NCBI GenBank assembly: GCA_964527395.1
Contig: CAZGQD010000012.1
Span: forward strand, 1 to 37,615
Direction: 5' to 3'
DNA from: GCA-2688265 sp964527395
GTDB lineage: Archaea > Nanobdellota > Nanobdellia > Woesearchaeales > GW2011-AR9
DNA length: 37,615 nt
Shown: piece after piece, positions 1 through 8,800 of the stretch
How positions within the stretch are numbered: position 1 is the first letter of the stretch
Layout: the number at the start of each line of letters is the position of its first letter
Notes under the pieces: model-generated
What the model was told of the DNA's origin: nothing
Databases searched by the model: none
Seen by the model: only the letters and a program-made list of their open reading frames with translations
Made by a program: the position numbers and the translations under genes

Positions 1-222
1 TCTAAAATTTTGACTTAGAACAGCTGAAACGCCAATCTTTTTAGCGAATGGCTCAGTAACAATAAGCTCTATTTCTTCATTATACTTTGGAAGTAGTGCA
101 GCAAAACAATTTACAATGTCGCCAAGACCAATGCAATTAAGAGTTTCTGCTTCAACCGAAGTTATTTGAATTAATGGCTTTTTAGTTTTGTATGCTTGTC
201 TGAAGTTTGGACTGAAGTTCAT
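1..222 (-). CDS. Partial protein, possible glycosyltransferase N-terminus
   Basis: An ATG on the minus strand at 222-220 opens a frame that stays open for 74 codons to the left edge, so the C-terminus lies outside the window. The N-terminus contains a GLGDIVNCFAALL stretch followed by a beta-strand-like EIELIVTEPF. The G-L-G-D start resembles the first Rossmann strand of GT9/heptosyltransferase-like proteins, but this is inference from a short fragment. An AT-rich TATA-like sequence lies about 26 bp upstream of the ATG, which supports this start and a leaderless transcript. The function is not established. Confidence 0.6.
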   Translation of the reverse strand, partial: MNFSPNFRQAYKTKKPLIQITSVEAETLNCIGLGDIVNCFAALLPKYNEEIELIVTEPFAKKIGVSAVLSQNFR

Positions 223-241
223 TTGTGCTTAGAAATAAGGT

Positions 242-255
242 TTATTTATAAATAC
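242..255 (-). promoter_or_regulatory. TATA box of the left-edge gene
   Basis: The minus strand reads TATTTATAAATA, centred near 248-249, about 26 bp upstream of the ATG at 222. The spacing matches the archaeal TATA-to-start distance, so transcription would begin at or next to the start codon. Confidence 0.5.
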
Positions 256-329
256 TATGCCTGGTTTACTACTGCGTGGAGGATACAATTAAGTGTATTG
301 ATTTGCAATTTTTTTGAATTTCAGAAAAT

Positions 330-2543
330 TTATAATTTGTGGCCTTTAATAATGATATAAGTCCATAAAAGTCCTCTTTTTCTTTCTACAGTGATGTTGA
401 TTTTAGCTTGTTTGAATATATCTTTTAATTCAGCGTTGTTTTGTACCCATTCTACATTAGGAATGATATGGAAGAATTTGTCATAATCAATAATTCTGAT
501 TTTGGCACCCTTGTTTAGGTGTTTTGACATCTTTTTAATGATTTTTTGAGGATCTTGCATGTAGGAAAGCATACCTACACTGATTAAAATGTCAGCTCGC
601 ATTGGAAGGAATATGTTAAAATCATGTAAATCTTGATCATGGAAAGTTGTAACATTATTGTATTTTCTTGTTCGTTTGTTGGTCATCTTAATATTGTGTT
701 TTAATGTGTCTACAGCGAATATTTTTCCGTGTTTTCCTACAGATTTAGCTAGTTCTTTTGTGATTGATCCAATGCCACAACCGTATTCTAGGATCTTTTT
801 GTTTGTTAAGTTTGGAAGGTCTTTTTTTATTTCTTTGTGGATCTGTTTTGGAATGTGGAGTTTCTCTGTGATAACTGCTAAATGTGATAGAGCCTCGTTT
901 ACTTTGAGAATTGCGTCTTTGTCATAGTACATTTCAATTAAGAAGTAAATAGGGATTCCTAAGATTAGAAAGGAGACTGCTAGCCATATGGTTGATGTTG
1001 CTAAACTGCCTTCGATGTAGATCCAATTTGCTATTAAGAGGATTAGAAATGAGGTGATTAAGATTGGACCTGCTTTTGGTAATGGAGCTTTGAAAGGTCT
1101 TGCTATTTGGTTTATTGGGAATTTTTTTCTTAGGACTGGAACTGTGAAAAGGATAAGAGCTAGTGTAATTAATGTTAGGAGGATGTAAATGAGATATGTG
1201 GTTCGGTAAGGATCGCCCCAATTGATAAGGTAACCTTGGAAGATGAAGAAGGTGAAAAGAGTGATTGCAATTGTTTGAAAAATAACTGCTCGGTATGGTG
1301 TTTTATGAGTTTTGTGAGGTTTTGCAAAGTGGGTTGCGAAAAGTTTGTCTTTTGCCATTGCTTGAATCAATCTTGAAGAAGTAATTGGCCAAGCTGCAGC
1401 TGCACCAATAATAACTAAGTACATACCAAATACAATTACATTTTGTCCAGTTTGTCCGAAGATGTTTAAAGCTTGTACTGCCCAAGGCCTGCCATTGTTT
1501 ACGTAGTCGTGGAGGCTGACCGTACCAAGGCTGGATAGAATGTATAATGTTACAATTACTCCACAGATGGCAAGTCCTGCAAAGAGAACTTTGTGTAAGG
1601 ATTTTGGGTCTTTAGCATCGTTTGCTAGATATGTGATTGTTTCGAAACCGAAAAAGCTTTCTGATATTAGGAAAAATGAAAGTAAAAGGAATGAAACTAT
1701 ACTGAATGTGCCTGCGTGGGTGAAGAAAGGATGTAAGTTTCCAGCTTCCCAAGGTGATTGTAATGGTCCTGTTGTTAAAGTTGAGATGTCAATGAAGCTT
1801 GGGATGATTAGGATTGAGACTAGAATGACAGAGATGATACCGAAAGTAACTAGCATCGTTGCTCCTGCATCAATTCCTCTGAAAGCCATATAGTTTAGAG
1901 CTAGAATCCAAACTAGGGAAAAACCCATTTGGAGTATGAAAGCAGCCGAACCTGTTTCTGGAATAAAATATTGGGCGGCAGCCACTACGTTAAGAGCAAA
2001 ACCTAAGTTACCTGTTAGCCAAATAAGCCAACCTGCTGTAAAACCTAAAGGTCGTCCGTAAGCTTTTTCACAATATTCGTAAGTTCCACCTGAGCTAGGA
2101 AAAGTTGTAACTAATTCAGCTATGTAAAGCATAATAATTAAAGCTAACATATATAGAGCTGGCCAAACAATTAGTGACGCTGGGCCTGAGGAAATAACTC
2201 CTAAGCTTGGAAGATAGAATAAAGATGAACCTAAAATTGCGTTTATGAGGATGAATAAGAGTACTCCTTTGCCAAGTTTGAATTTTGCTGTGGATGCTTC
2301 TAGATCTAGATTGTCGTAGTTTTCTGGTTCTTTTGTGTCTTTTTGTTTAGATTTTTGGGTTACTTGCGAGCGAAGCTGTCTGCGACCTTTAGTCTTGGTA
2401 CTTGTTTGCAACAAGTCTTGGTACTTGGTTCGTTCCTTTCCAAGTTTAGTTGCTTTTGGTTCTGGGAATTTTTGTTTCTTAGGAATCTTTGATTTGTTTG
2501 GGTCTGTGATTAAATAAGTCCAGAAGTCTTTTAGTTTTCCCAT
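330..2543 (-). CDS. APC-family amino acid permease fused to a SAM-dependent methyltransferase
   Basis: 737 residues. Residues 1 to about 85 are basic and hydrophilic. Residues about 85-525 hold roughly twelve hydrophobic segments typical of the APC superfamily, with an early glycine/serine-rich helix (AILGSSLFYLPSLG) and PSSGGTYEYCEKAYGRP, a typical APC loop. The last 180 or so residues form a soluble class I methyltransferase: ILEYGCGIGSITKELA (motif I, about residues 582-597), an acidic residue after strand 2 (FAVD), and RADILISVGMLSYM (motif IV region). The permease part would import amino acids or amines; the cytoplasmic tail may methylate an unknown substrate. Family membership of both halves is clear. 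That they form one protein rests on one uninterrupted frame. Residues about 40-60 come from a short DNA repeat (period 23 bp). Confidence 0.9.
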   Translation of the reverse strand: MGKLKDFWTYLITDPNKSKIPKKQKFPEPKATKLGKERTKYQDLLQTSTKTKGRRQLRSQVTQKSKQKDTKEPENYDNLDLEASTAKFKLGKGVLLFILINAILGSSLFYLPSLGVISSGPASLIVWPALYMLALIIMLYIAELVTTFPSSGGTYEYCEKAYGRPLGFTAGWLIWLTGNLGFALNVVAAAQYFIPETGSAAFILQMGFSLVWILALNYMAFRGIDAGATMLVTFGIISVILVSILIIPSFIDISTLTTGPLQSPWEAGNLHPFFTHAGTFSIVSFLLLSFFLISESFFGFETITYLANDAKDPKSLHKVLFAGLAICGVIVTLYILSSLGTVSLHDYVNNGRPWAVQALNIFGQTGQNVIVFGMYLVIIGAAAAWPITSSRLIQAMAKDKLFATHFAKPHKTHKTPYRAVIFQTIAITLFTFFIFQGYLINWGDPYRTTYLIYILLTLITLALILFTVPVLRKKFPINQIARPFKAPLPKAGPILITSFLILLIANWIYIEGSLATSTIWLAVSFLILGIPIYFLIEMYYDKDAILKVNEALSHLAVITEKLHIPKQIHKEIKKDLPNLTNKKILEYGCGIGSITKELAKSVGKHGKIFAVDTLKHNIKMTNKRTRKYNNVTTFHDQDLHDFNIFLPMRADILISVGMLSYMQDPQKIIKKMSKHLNKGAKIRIIDYDKFFHIIPNVEWVQNNAELKDIFKQAKINITVERKRGLLWTYIIIKGHKL

Positions 2544-2629
2544 AATAGCATCACTATTTTTTGTAATGCTTTTAGAATGTGTTTTGTCGTATATAAATTG
2601 TGGTGCTTTTTGTTATTTTTTTAGGAATT

Positions 2630-2638
2630 ATTTATAAA
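2630..2638 (+). promoter_or_regulatory. TATA box of the 2661 gene
   Basis: ATTTATAAA lies with its centre about 26 bp upstream of the ATG at 2661, with no Shine-Dalgarno-like purine run next to the ATG. This predicts a leaderless mRNA and supports ATG 2661 as the start. Confidence 0.5.
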
Positions 2639-2660
2639 AAGAGCAAAAACTGACTTTGAA

Positions 2661-3323
2661 ATGGCTTTAGTTAAATTTTATCATCTTGAATCAGGGTCTT
2701 GGGATGATGTATCTGATTTAGAACGAAACCTTCAAAAATATCTTCTTTCAGAAAAAAATGTAAGGGGAGTTTTAGAATCTAAACCAGAAGATGATGTAAG
2801 AGTAAGATTAGGTGAAGGAGATCCTACTGCGATAGATAGATTAGTTTATGATTCAGGAGATTTTGATGTGTTGTATAGGGTTTCAAGGGAAATCAGAGCA
2901 GGAACTAAAAGATTTCTTAGAAAAGATATTCCTCCCGTAATTGGAACAGATTTAGTAGTTAGTGCTAACCCCTCAGAAATTTTACACCTTCAAGATTATT
3001 TAGGTAAATCAGGATTTGAAGTTGTAGAAGCCAGGACGGTTTCTAAAGCTACTTTGAGTTTTGGTACTGCTCCAACAAATGAAGGTTTTGTAAAAGCATA
3101 TCAAGAAGCTATTAATTCTTTTATTTTGGCAAATTTAGAAGATGTAACAGTTAAGATGGATATAAGATATGTTAAAAAGTGGCGTAATGTGGAAGGACAT
3201 TCTGGTTTTGGGTTAATATCAGGAGATGTATTAGAGGTTTTGCAAGTGCGTGATATTGTGAGAAATGGAGTTAGATCTTATGGAACGAGAATATTTGAAG
3301 AATCAGTAACATTTAGAAGGTAG
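2661..3323 (+). CDS. Hypothetical soluble protein, 220 aa
   Basis: I do not recognise a family. It has no signal peptide, membrane helix or cysteine. It is mixed charged and hydrophobic, with an acidic N-terminal third (SWDDVSDLERNLQKYL) and a C-terminal half with alternating valine-rich strands, which suggests an alpha/beta fold. It starts at an ATG 26 bp after a TATA box and is transcribed divergently from the permease-methyltransferase gene. Codon use matches the neighbours. It is probably a real gene with a lineage-specific product. Confidence 0.65.
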   Translation: MALVKFYHLESGSWDDVSDLERNLQKYLLSEKNVRGVLESKPEDDVRVRLGEGDPTAIDRLVYDSGDFDVLYRVSREIRAGTKRFLRKDIPPVIGTDLVVSANPSEILHLQDYLGKSGFEVVEARTVSKATLSFGTAPTNEGFVKAYQEAINSFILANLEDVTVKMDIRYVKKWRNVEGHSGFGLISGDVLEVLQVRDIVRNGVRSYGTRIFEESVTFRR

Positions 3324-3429
3324 TTTGTCGTTAACAATATGTGCTATAGGCTCCAAAAGTTTAAAAAGAGTTATTCTTGAAAAAATGAAGGTAAATGGTG
3401 GATAGGGAGATTAATTGGAGGAGTTTATA

Positions 3430-3849
3430 ATGACATTATATTGGTTATATCAGTATGCTAACATTTGGTTTGCTTTGTTGATACTTATTGGTTTATGGGA
3501 CCTGGCTTGGAAAGGTTTAGCGCTTTGGAGAGCAGCAAAACGTCGAGAAGGTTGGTGGTTCTTTGCATTACTTATTTTGAATACAGTTGGAATATTTCCA
3601 ATGCTTTATTTGATATTTACTTCTGACCCTGATAAAAAGACAGGGATTGTGACAATTCAGCGTCCTAATGGTCAGGAGAATAATGTTAAGGCACAAAAGG
3701 CTGAACCTGTTGCAGTAGATTCATCTGAAGAAATAACTTCAGACGATTTGCTTTCTTCAACTCAGGAATCTGTTTCTAAAGCAAGATCTGCTGTGAAAAA
3801 GGCTTCAAAGAAAGCTAAAGAAGCTCGGAAGAAGAAAGGGAAGAAGTGA
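3430..3849 (+). CDS. DUF5652-like membrane protein with lysine-rich tail
   Basis: About 139 residues from ATG 3430, preceded by a strong GGAGGAG ribosome binding site at 3417-3423. A TTG at 3415 is in frame but would sit on the ribosome binding site. Two membrane helices flank the signature LWDLAWKGLALWRAAKRRE-GWWFF, and the second ends in NTVGIFPMLYLIF, the pattern of DUF5652 proteins found in many DPANN and CPR genomes. The C-terminal 70 residues are hydrophilic and end in a run of K/A/S-K repeats (KKASKKAKEARKKKGKK), probably cytoplasmic and nucleic-acid or membrane-surface binding. The function of the family is unknown. Confidence 0.8.
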   Translation: MTLYWLYQYANIWFALLILIGLWDLAWKGLALWRAAKRREGWWFFALLILNTVGIFPMLYLIFTSDPDKKTGIVTIQRPNGQENNVKAQKAEPVAVDSSEEITSDDLLSSTQESVSKARSAVKKASKKAKEARKKKGKK

Positions 3850-3867
3850 TTTTTTTAGGTAGTTTTA

Positions 3868-4137
3868 TTATTCTTTGTTTAGAAATTTGTTAATATAGTA
3901 CATGATTTTTTCTTTTTTTTCGGTATTAATTGAGATCTCTTTACCATAAGAAGTTGGCTTGATGAATAATATCTTTTCTTTGATTAATTCATTTGCTTCT
4001 TTTTTAACCTTTCCAGCTAAATTTGATGGAAATCCCTTAGGGATATTATCTAATGAAGTATGACTATGTTTAAATTTGCCTAATCTAGTTAATTTATGTA
4101 GGATTTTACCCTTAATTTCATCATCTGACCACATCAA
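3868..4137 (-). CDS. Small winged-helix-like protein
   Basis: 89 residues, with the start at the ATG whose complement is 4137-4135. The pattern KHSHTSLDNIPKGFP, then a helix (VKKEANELIKEKILFIKP), then SYGKEISINTEKK resembles small archaeal proteins whose C-terminal half folds as a winged helix. This is recognition by pattern, not a firm family call. It is transcribed divergently from the regulator at 4201, and both promoters share a 63-bp AT-rich gap. Confidence 0.55.
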   Translation of the reverse strand: MMWSDDEIKGKILHKLTRLGKFKHSHTSLDNIPKGFPSNLAGKVKKEANELIKEKILFIKPTSYGKEISINTEKKEKIMYYINKFLNKE

Positions 4138-4170
4138 AGTTCACTAATTTGTACTTTGATTGATAAAATT

Positions 4171-4180
4171 TATATATATT
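4171..4180 (+). promoter_or_regulatory. TATA box of the 4201 regulator
   Basis: TATATATATT is centred about 26 bp upstream of ATG 4201. There is no ribosome binding site before the ATG, which suggests a leaderless transcript. Confidence 0.5.
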
Positions 4181-4200
4181 TCTCTTTTTGAGTATCCATT

Positions 4201-4533
4201 ATGGAAGAAAAATCATTGTTGTTGCAGTTAGTTGGAGAAATACCTTTATTCAAAATAATAGATTTTCTAATTGAAAATAAAGGTATGGATTTTGATAAAA
4301 CAAATATTGCAAAAGGAGCTGGAATCTCACGAACTTCTTTGTTTAATTATTGGGCAGAGTTAGAGAGGCATGAAATTGTTAAAGTAACTAGACATTATGG
4401 TAAAACTAAGTTGTATACTTTGAATATGAAAAGTGTGATTACTCAGAAATTGTTGGAGTTAGAAAAAGCATTGATTATGGATGCTATGGAAAAGGATTCT
4501 AAAGAAAGTACTAATTTAGTCGTAAATGGATAA
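4201..4533 (+). CDS. Winged helix-turn-helix transcriptional regulator
   Basis: 110 residues. Residues about 15-80 fit a winged HTH: LFKIIDFLIENKG (helix 1), TNIAKGAGISRTSLFNYWAEL (HTH), ERHEIVKVTRHYGKTKLYTLN (wing). The C-terminus is a short amphipathic helix rich in E and K that could dimerise. It is likely a DNA-binding regulator of an ArsR/PadR-like size class. It lies 31 bp upstream of the MGMT-like gene and may share its transcript. Confidence 0.75.
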   Translation: MEEKSLLLQLVGEIPLFKIIDFLIENKGMDFDKTNIAKGAGISRTSLFNYWAELERHEIVKVTRHYGKTKLYTLNMKSVITQKLLELEKALIMDAMEKDSKESTNLVVNG

Positions 4534-4563
4534 ATTTTTATTTTTCTAGATTATTGGTTGATT

Positions 4564-4872
4564 ATGGTAAGTGAATTTGCTGAATCTGTTTATAAACTAG
4601 TTTCTAAAGTGCCTGCTGGGTATGTAACTACGTATAAAGAGTTGGTTATTGGACTTGGAGGTTCTGGGTATCGGGCAGTAGGTAGGGTGCTTAATTCAAA
4701 CCCTAATTTGGTATCTGTGCCTTGTCATCGTGTTGTTTGTTCTGATGCTTCTATTGGAGGGTATGTTGGTGGAGTTAGATCTAAAGAAACTTTGTTGCAG
4801 TCTGAGGGTGTTGAAGTGGTTTCAGGGAAGATTGTTGAGTTTGAAAAGAGGCTTTGGAAGTTTAAGAAGTGA
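4564..4872 (+). CDS. MGMT-family DNA alkyltransferase-like protein
   Basis: 102 residues from ATG 4564. It holds the C-terminal DNA-binding/active-site domain only: VPAGYVTTYKELV (helix region), GYRAVGRVLNSNP (arginine finger region), VPCHRVVCSDASIGGYVGG (active-site PCHR with the alkyl-acceptor cysteine). O6-alkylguanine-DNA alkyltransferases transfer the alkyl group to this cysteine. The usual N-terminal domain is missing, as in short MGMT-like proteins, but the cysteine is present, so this is not the Trp-bearing ATL type (PWHR). It probably repairs or flags alkylated guanine. Confidence 0.88.
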   Translation: MVSEFAESVYKLVSKVPAGYVTTYKELVIGLGGSGYRAVGRVLNSNPNLVSVPCHRVVCSDASIGGYVGGVRSKETLLQSEGVEVVSGKIVEFEKRLWKFKK

Positions 4873-4883
4873 TTTGTCAAGCG

Positions 4884-4918
4884 TACATATAAATACTAAA
4901 ACGTACGTAAATGTACAT
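4884..4918 (+). promoter_or_regulatory. Promoter-operator of the RHH/RelE pair
   Basis: A TATA-like CATATAAATA near 4886-4895 lies about 27 bp before ATG 4919. Around it are two GTACATAT repeats (4882-4889 and 4913-4920) and the self-complementary ACGTACGT (4901-4908). Ribbon-helix-helix antitoxins commonly bind such short repeats in their own promoters, so autoregulation is the likely reading. Confidence 0.5.
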
Positions 4919-5092
4919 ATGGGTACGCAAATAAGTCTAAAACTTTCAGATAAGATGATCAATCGTGCTAAAGTCTATGCTGATGAGCATGGATATGAAA
5001 CAATTCAAGACTTGATTCGAGAGCTGCTTCGTGAGAAGTTATTTCCTGAAGATGTTGAGGGAGATCAGAACTGTGAGAGTAAAGTTGAATAG
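4919..5092 (+). CDS. Ribbon-helix-helix antitoxin
   Basis: 57 residues from ATG 4919. An upstream extension of this frame overlaps the MGMT-like gene and has no promoter of its own. The sequence TQISLKLSDKMINRAKVYAD (beta strand then helix) and YETIQDLIRELLREKLF is a classic RHH DNA-binding domain; the acidic tail would wrap the toxin. It sits immediately before a RelE-like gene, so it is the probable antitoxin of a type II pair and its autorepressor. Confidence 0.75.
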   Translation: MGTQISLKLSDKMINRAKVYADEHGYETIQDLIRELLREKLFPEDVEGDQNCESKVE

Positions 5093-5158
5093 GTGTTTTT
5101 TAATGAGTGTTTTCTAGTGAATAAATTGATTTATAGTTTGGGTTTTCTTGAATGGTTT

Positions 5159-5419
5159 GTGGAATGGGAGATTAAGAGAACTAAAAGGTTTGAAAAAGGG
5201 TTTTCTAAATTGGCGAAGGATATTAGGAGTAGGTTTGAAGAGCAAATAAAAAAAGTCGAAGAAGACCCATATGGAATTGGGAAGCCTTTAGGGAATGTGA
5301 GATTGAGGGAGTTGAAAAATAAGGGTTTTAGAGTTTATTATGCTATCTTTAATGAAGAAATAGTAGTTCTTTTTGTAGGAGTTTCAGGAAAGAAAGATCA
5401 GCAAGAAACTATTGATTAG
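5159..5419 (+). CDS. RelE/ParE-family toxin (possibly truncated)
   Basis: About 86 residues from GTG 5159; other in-frame starts are GTG 5093, GTG 5117, TTG 5126 and TTG 5138. The core IKRTKRFEKGFSKLAKDI, the DPYGIGKPL..VRLRELKNKGFRVYYAIF segment and the final strand VVLFVGVSGKK are typical of RelE/ParE toxins (mRNA interferase or gyrase poison; the sequence does not tell which). It follows the RHH antitoxin directly. The frame ends with TAG at 5417 but stays open behind it to 5617, so the C-terminus may have been shortened by a nonsense change. Confidence 0.7.
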   Translation: MEWEIKRTKRFEKGFSKLAKDIRSRFEEQIKKVEEDPYGIGKPLGNVRLRELKNKGFRVYYAIFNEEIVVLFVGVSGKKDQQETID

Positions 5420-5500
5420 ATTAGGTCTAATCTTGATATTTTTAAGGATTTTGTTTGTAAAGAGGAAAAAATTATAAAATATGGGGTTTTTATTGAGTGT

Positions 5501-5617
5501 ATGGATGATGAATTAGAAGAATTGATCAAAAAGAGAGATTTGTTAGTTAAACAGTTTTGTATTAGTTTTCTTGAAATTGAAGAGAAAGGGATAGGATATA
5601 AGAAAAATGAAGGATAA
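5501..5617 (+). CDS. Small ORF in frame with the upstream toxin
   Basis: ATG 5501 gives 38 residues beginning MDDELEELIKKRDLLVKQ, mostly helical. The same frame is open without interruption from the toxin's TAG (5417-5419), encoding 66 codons from IRSNLDIFKDFVCKEEK onward. It could be the displaced C-terminus of the toxin, an independent small protein, or chance. No family recognised. Confidence 0.3.
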   Translation: MDDELEELIKKRDLLVKQFCISFLEIEEKGIGYKKNEG

Positions 5618-5741
5618 AAAAATTATAGAGACTAAAGAAAGTCTTATTGAACAAATAGAGTTTTTGGAGTCTATGCTTGCTTCTTTAGAGGATGCTAAGT
5701 ATGGAAGAGTAAGTAAGTTTGAATTTTCTAAGTATGAATAG
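5607..5741 (+). CDS. Small helical protein, possible second antitoxin
   Basis: 44 residues from ATG 5607, overlapping the previous small ORF by 11 bp. The sequence is one amphipathic helix (KESLIEQIEFLESMLASLEDA) followed by KYGRVSKFEFSKYE. The size, the overlap and the 'LE-A-x-x-GRV' ending recall short RelB-like antitoxin fragments, so a toxin-antitoxin role is possible, but this is inference only. Confidence 0.35.
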   Translation: MKDKKIIETKESLIEQIEFLESMLASLEDAKYGRVSKFEFSKYE

Positions 5742-5825
5742 ATGGTTTTTTTAGTGTTATTGGTATTATTAATAAGAAAAAGTAACAAAATTGAGAAAAA
5801 TATAGAAATAAATATTTTTTTGTTT

Positions 5826-8800
5826 CTAACTTACATCATAAAAGAAGTCAGGTAAGTTTTCATTTCCACCTAAATATTGTTCTTCTAGTTCCGGGTCTAC
5901 TTCGAAACCTTCAGGGTAATTTATTTCCCAGATTTTTATCGGGCCGATGATTCTGTTGTGACCTAGCAATAAGCTAAGTGGTGCCCAAGTTGAACTTTGG
6001 TCGAATACGTTGACAAAAGCACTTGTATCATATCTAGGGTTATTTCCATCAAAGATGTATAGGTTTGTCCATAAAGCATTCACTCCTTCTTTTGAAACGT
6101 AAAGAGCTGCACCAATATCGTTAGCTACTTGACCATCTGTTGTTACAGTAGGAATAATTGTGACACAACCACCAAGGCCTGGTTCATCGTACCAATTCAT
6201 TTGGCCGTTCATGTAAAGACATTCTATTGGAATTTCTATTTGTTGACCGTTGTATATGACTCCGGCGTAAGGTTGTTCTATTTGAACTTCAATAGTGTCT
6301 GAATTTTCTGTGTTTGCTGCTTGAGTGATTGGAACAAAAATAGCTCCGATACCAGCTGCACCTTGAGGGTATAATTTATTTTGGTAGACAAAGTCGTCGT
6401 CAAGTACATATGTTCCAGTATAAACTATGGTTGTTCCATCTCTTGTTTCTGTTGCTAAAGATTCGTCTAGACCAAAAGTAGTAATGTAACTGTATCTGTC
6501 GTAGTCTTCGTTTGAACCAATACTAGAGTAAGCAGTATATTTTCCAATTTCGTCTGAAATAACTAGGAAATGTGTTGCTTTGTGAACTTTTAACCATTCT
6601 AGAGCTTCTTCTTGATTTTGACCTGTCATTACGTGTCTTCCCATCAAATAGTTCCAATAAGTGATTTTGTTAGTACCATCAAGAATAGTGTCTCTGCCCC
6701 AACCAGTTTGGATCCAATATCCATAGTCCCACCAGTGTGAGAATACTGCATCTTCAGGAATATTTTCTTGAACCCATTGTCCTGCTGTTTGCCATTGTTG
6801 GTTGTAACCAGTACCAGTGTATCTTGCTTGATTGAATGAGTTTTCATAAAATGTTGGAATAACTCCTTTCATAGGTGCTGCAAATGGACTTGCAATGATG
6901 AAGATGATTGCAGCTATAGCAATTGCTTTGTAGTAAGTGTTATTGATTTTTGTAGCTTTTTGCCAAAGAGTGATTGTAGCATGAGCTGCCAAAACTGCTG
7001 TGATTGGAGCGAACATGAATAAAAGTCTGATTGCTCCACGAGCACCTACAACTAATAAGACGAACCAGATGATTACAGCTATATATTCTTTTTTTAGATC
7101 TTTGATTTTGTTCAGAGTATCTTGATCTTTGTAGAAAAGGTATATGTAGAATCCTGCAATGAATAGTGCAAAAGTGATTAGTGATCCAATATATGCTACT
7201 GTTGAGATAGTATTAACTCCGTTAAAAGTACTATTTGGAGAATATCTACTCATAGTAAAAGCAATAATGAACATTGTGTAGGCAGTTGTTAAGACCCATT
7301 TTTGTTTAAGATTGTTTACTAGTTTGTGGAAAAGCATAACTGAACCTGTCATGAATAATGTTAAATAGATAGGAAGTGTGCTAATGTTGAATAAACGTGG
7401 ACCAAATTCGCCCATCCATTGAGTAAAGTATGGTTGGTGTTGCTCAGCTACTGTTAATTCCCATCTGTTTTTACCTAAAGGTCTTAGAAGACTTTCCCAA
7501 ATTTCTCCTGTTTGTCCTAGAACTTCAGCTAAGTTTCCAGTGATTAGAAGAAAGATTCCCCCAAGGCCAGTTGCGATGATGAAAATTAAGATACTGTGAG
7601 GTATTTTTTGTTCTAATGGTTTGATTAGGTTTTTTAGGTAGTCTGTTTGGAACAAAAGTTCGATGATTAATACTCCTAAGGTTAAAAAGGCAATACCTGT
7701 AGTGAAAGATCTAATTAATTCTCCAATGGTGTAGACTGGAATCCAGAAGCTAACAATTGCTATTGTAGAGATAATCCAGATAATATATGCATAAATATCT
7801 TGTTTTGTTGTGGTATTTAAGAAGAATTGGATTAAAGTGTAACCACTGATTATTAAAATAAGGAATTTCCAACCACCCCAAGATTGACCCATTAAACCAG
7901 TTGAGATTCCTGTTCCTAAGGCGTAAAGGAGCTTTGATTTGTTGATTTTGTTTGATTCTGAGTTTTTAGTGGATTTAATGGTTTTTATGAAGAACCACAT
8001 TGCTATGAAGAAAAACATGATCCCTAAAGCTTCGTGGTCTGAAAAACCTGCCATGGTTCTTTGAAGAAAGGCAGGAACTACTGCTAGAAATGCTGTTGCC
8101 AATAATGCTGTTTTTGTGTCAAACAATTCTTTGTTAAGCATGTAAAAGAAGATTAGAGCTATTGCGAAACAAATTACTGGATAAATTACGATTGCAAAAT
8201 CAAGGCCAGTGTTTGGTGCGAATATACTGATTATTTTGTGTAAATAAACCATGAAAGTTGTTTTAAAGATGTGTTCAATTGTACTAATTCCTTCAGGTAT
8301 GAATCTACCAGCATCATGAACGAAAAGAGATCCGTTTTCTTGAATGTAATGTGCGTAACGATAGAAAAGGTAAGGGTCTAATGCGAGCGGGATCCATTTG
8401 CCTGTTACTGCGTCTTTTAATTGTGCTAAACTTTGAACTCTGATGAATGATCCTAGATATACAATTATTGCTAGAAGAAGGTATGGGAAAAAAGGTTTTG
8501 CTTTTGTGATTAGTTCTTGGCGTTTTTTCTCTTCTTTTGAAAGATTAGTGTTATTTTCTTTGTTTTCTGAAGAGTTTGTTTTAGATGCGAATATTGATTT
8601 AATACTGTTGATTAATTGATCTCTTTTTTGGTCTTCTTGGCTTTTTGTTGTTTTAGTTTCATCTTTAACTTTAGAATCAATTGGAGCATGGGTTTTATGA
8701 TGACTAGACTCATGATTTTTGTGTTGATTTTGATGTGCTTGTTCTGATTTTTTTTCAGTTTGGTTTTTTTCTGAGTGATTTTTTTGATGTTCAGATTTGG

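Noticed and set aside
934..1893. Other frames inside the permease-methyltransferase gene
   Set aside because: They are fully covered by the 737-residue gene with strong family matches.
4730..4918. N-terminal extension of the RHH antitoxin frame
   Set aside because: It overlaps the MGMT-like gene in another frame; the promoter and the RHH start point to ATG 4919.
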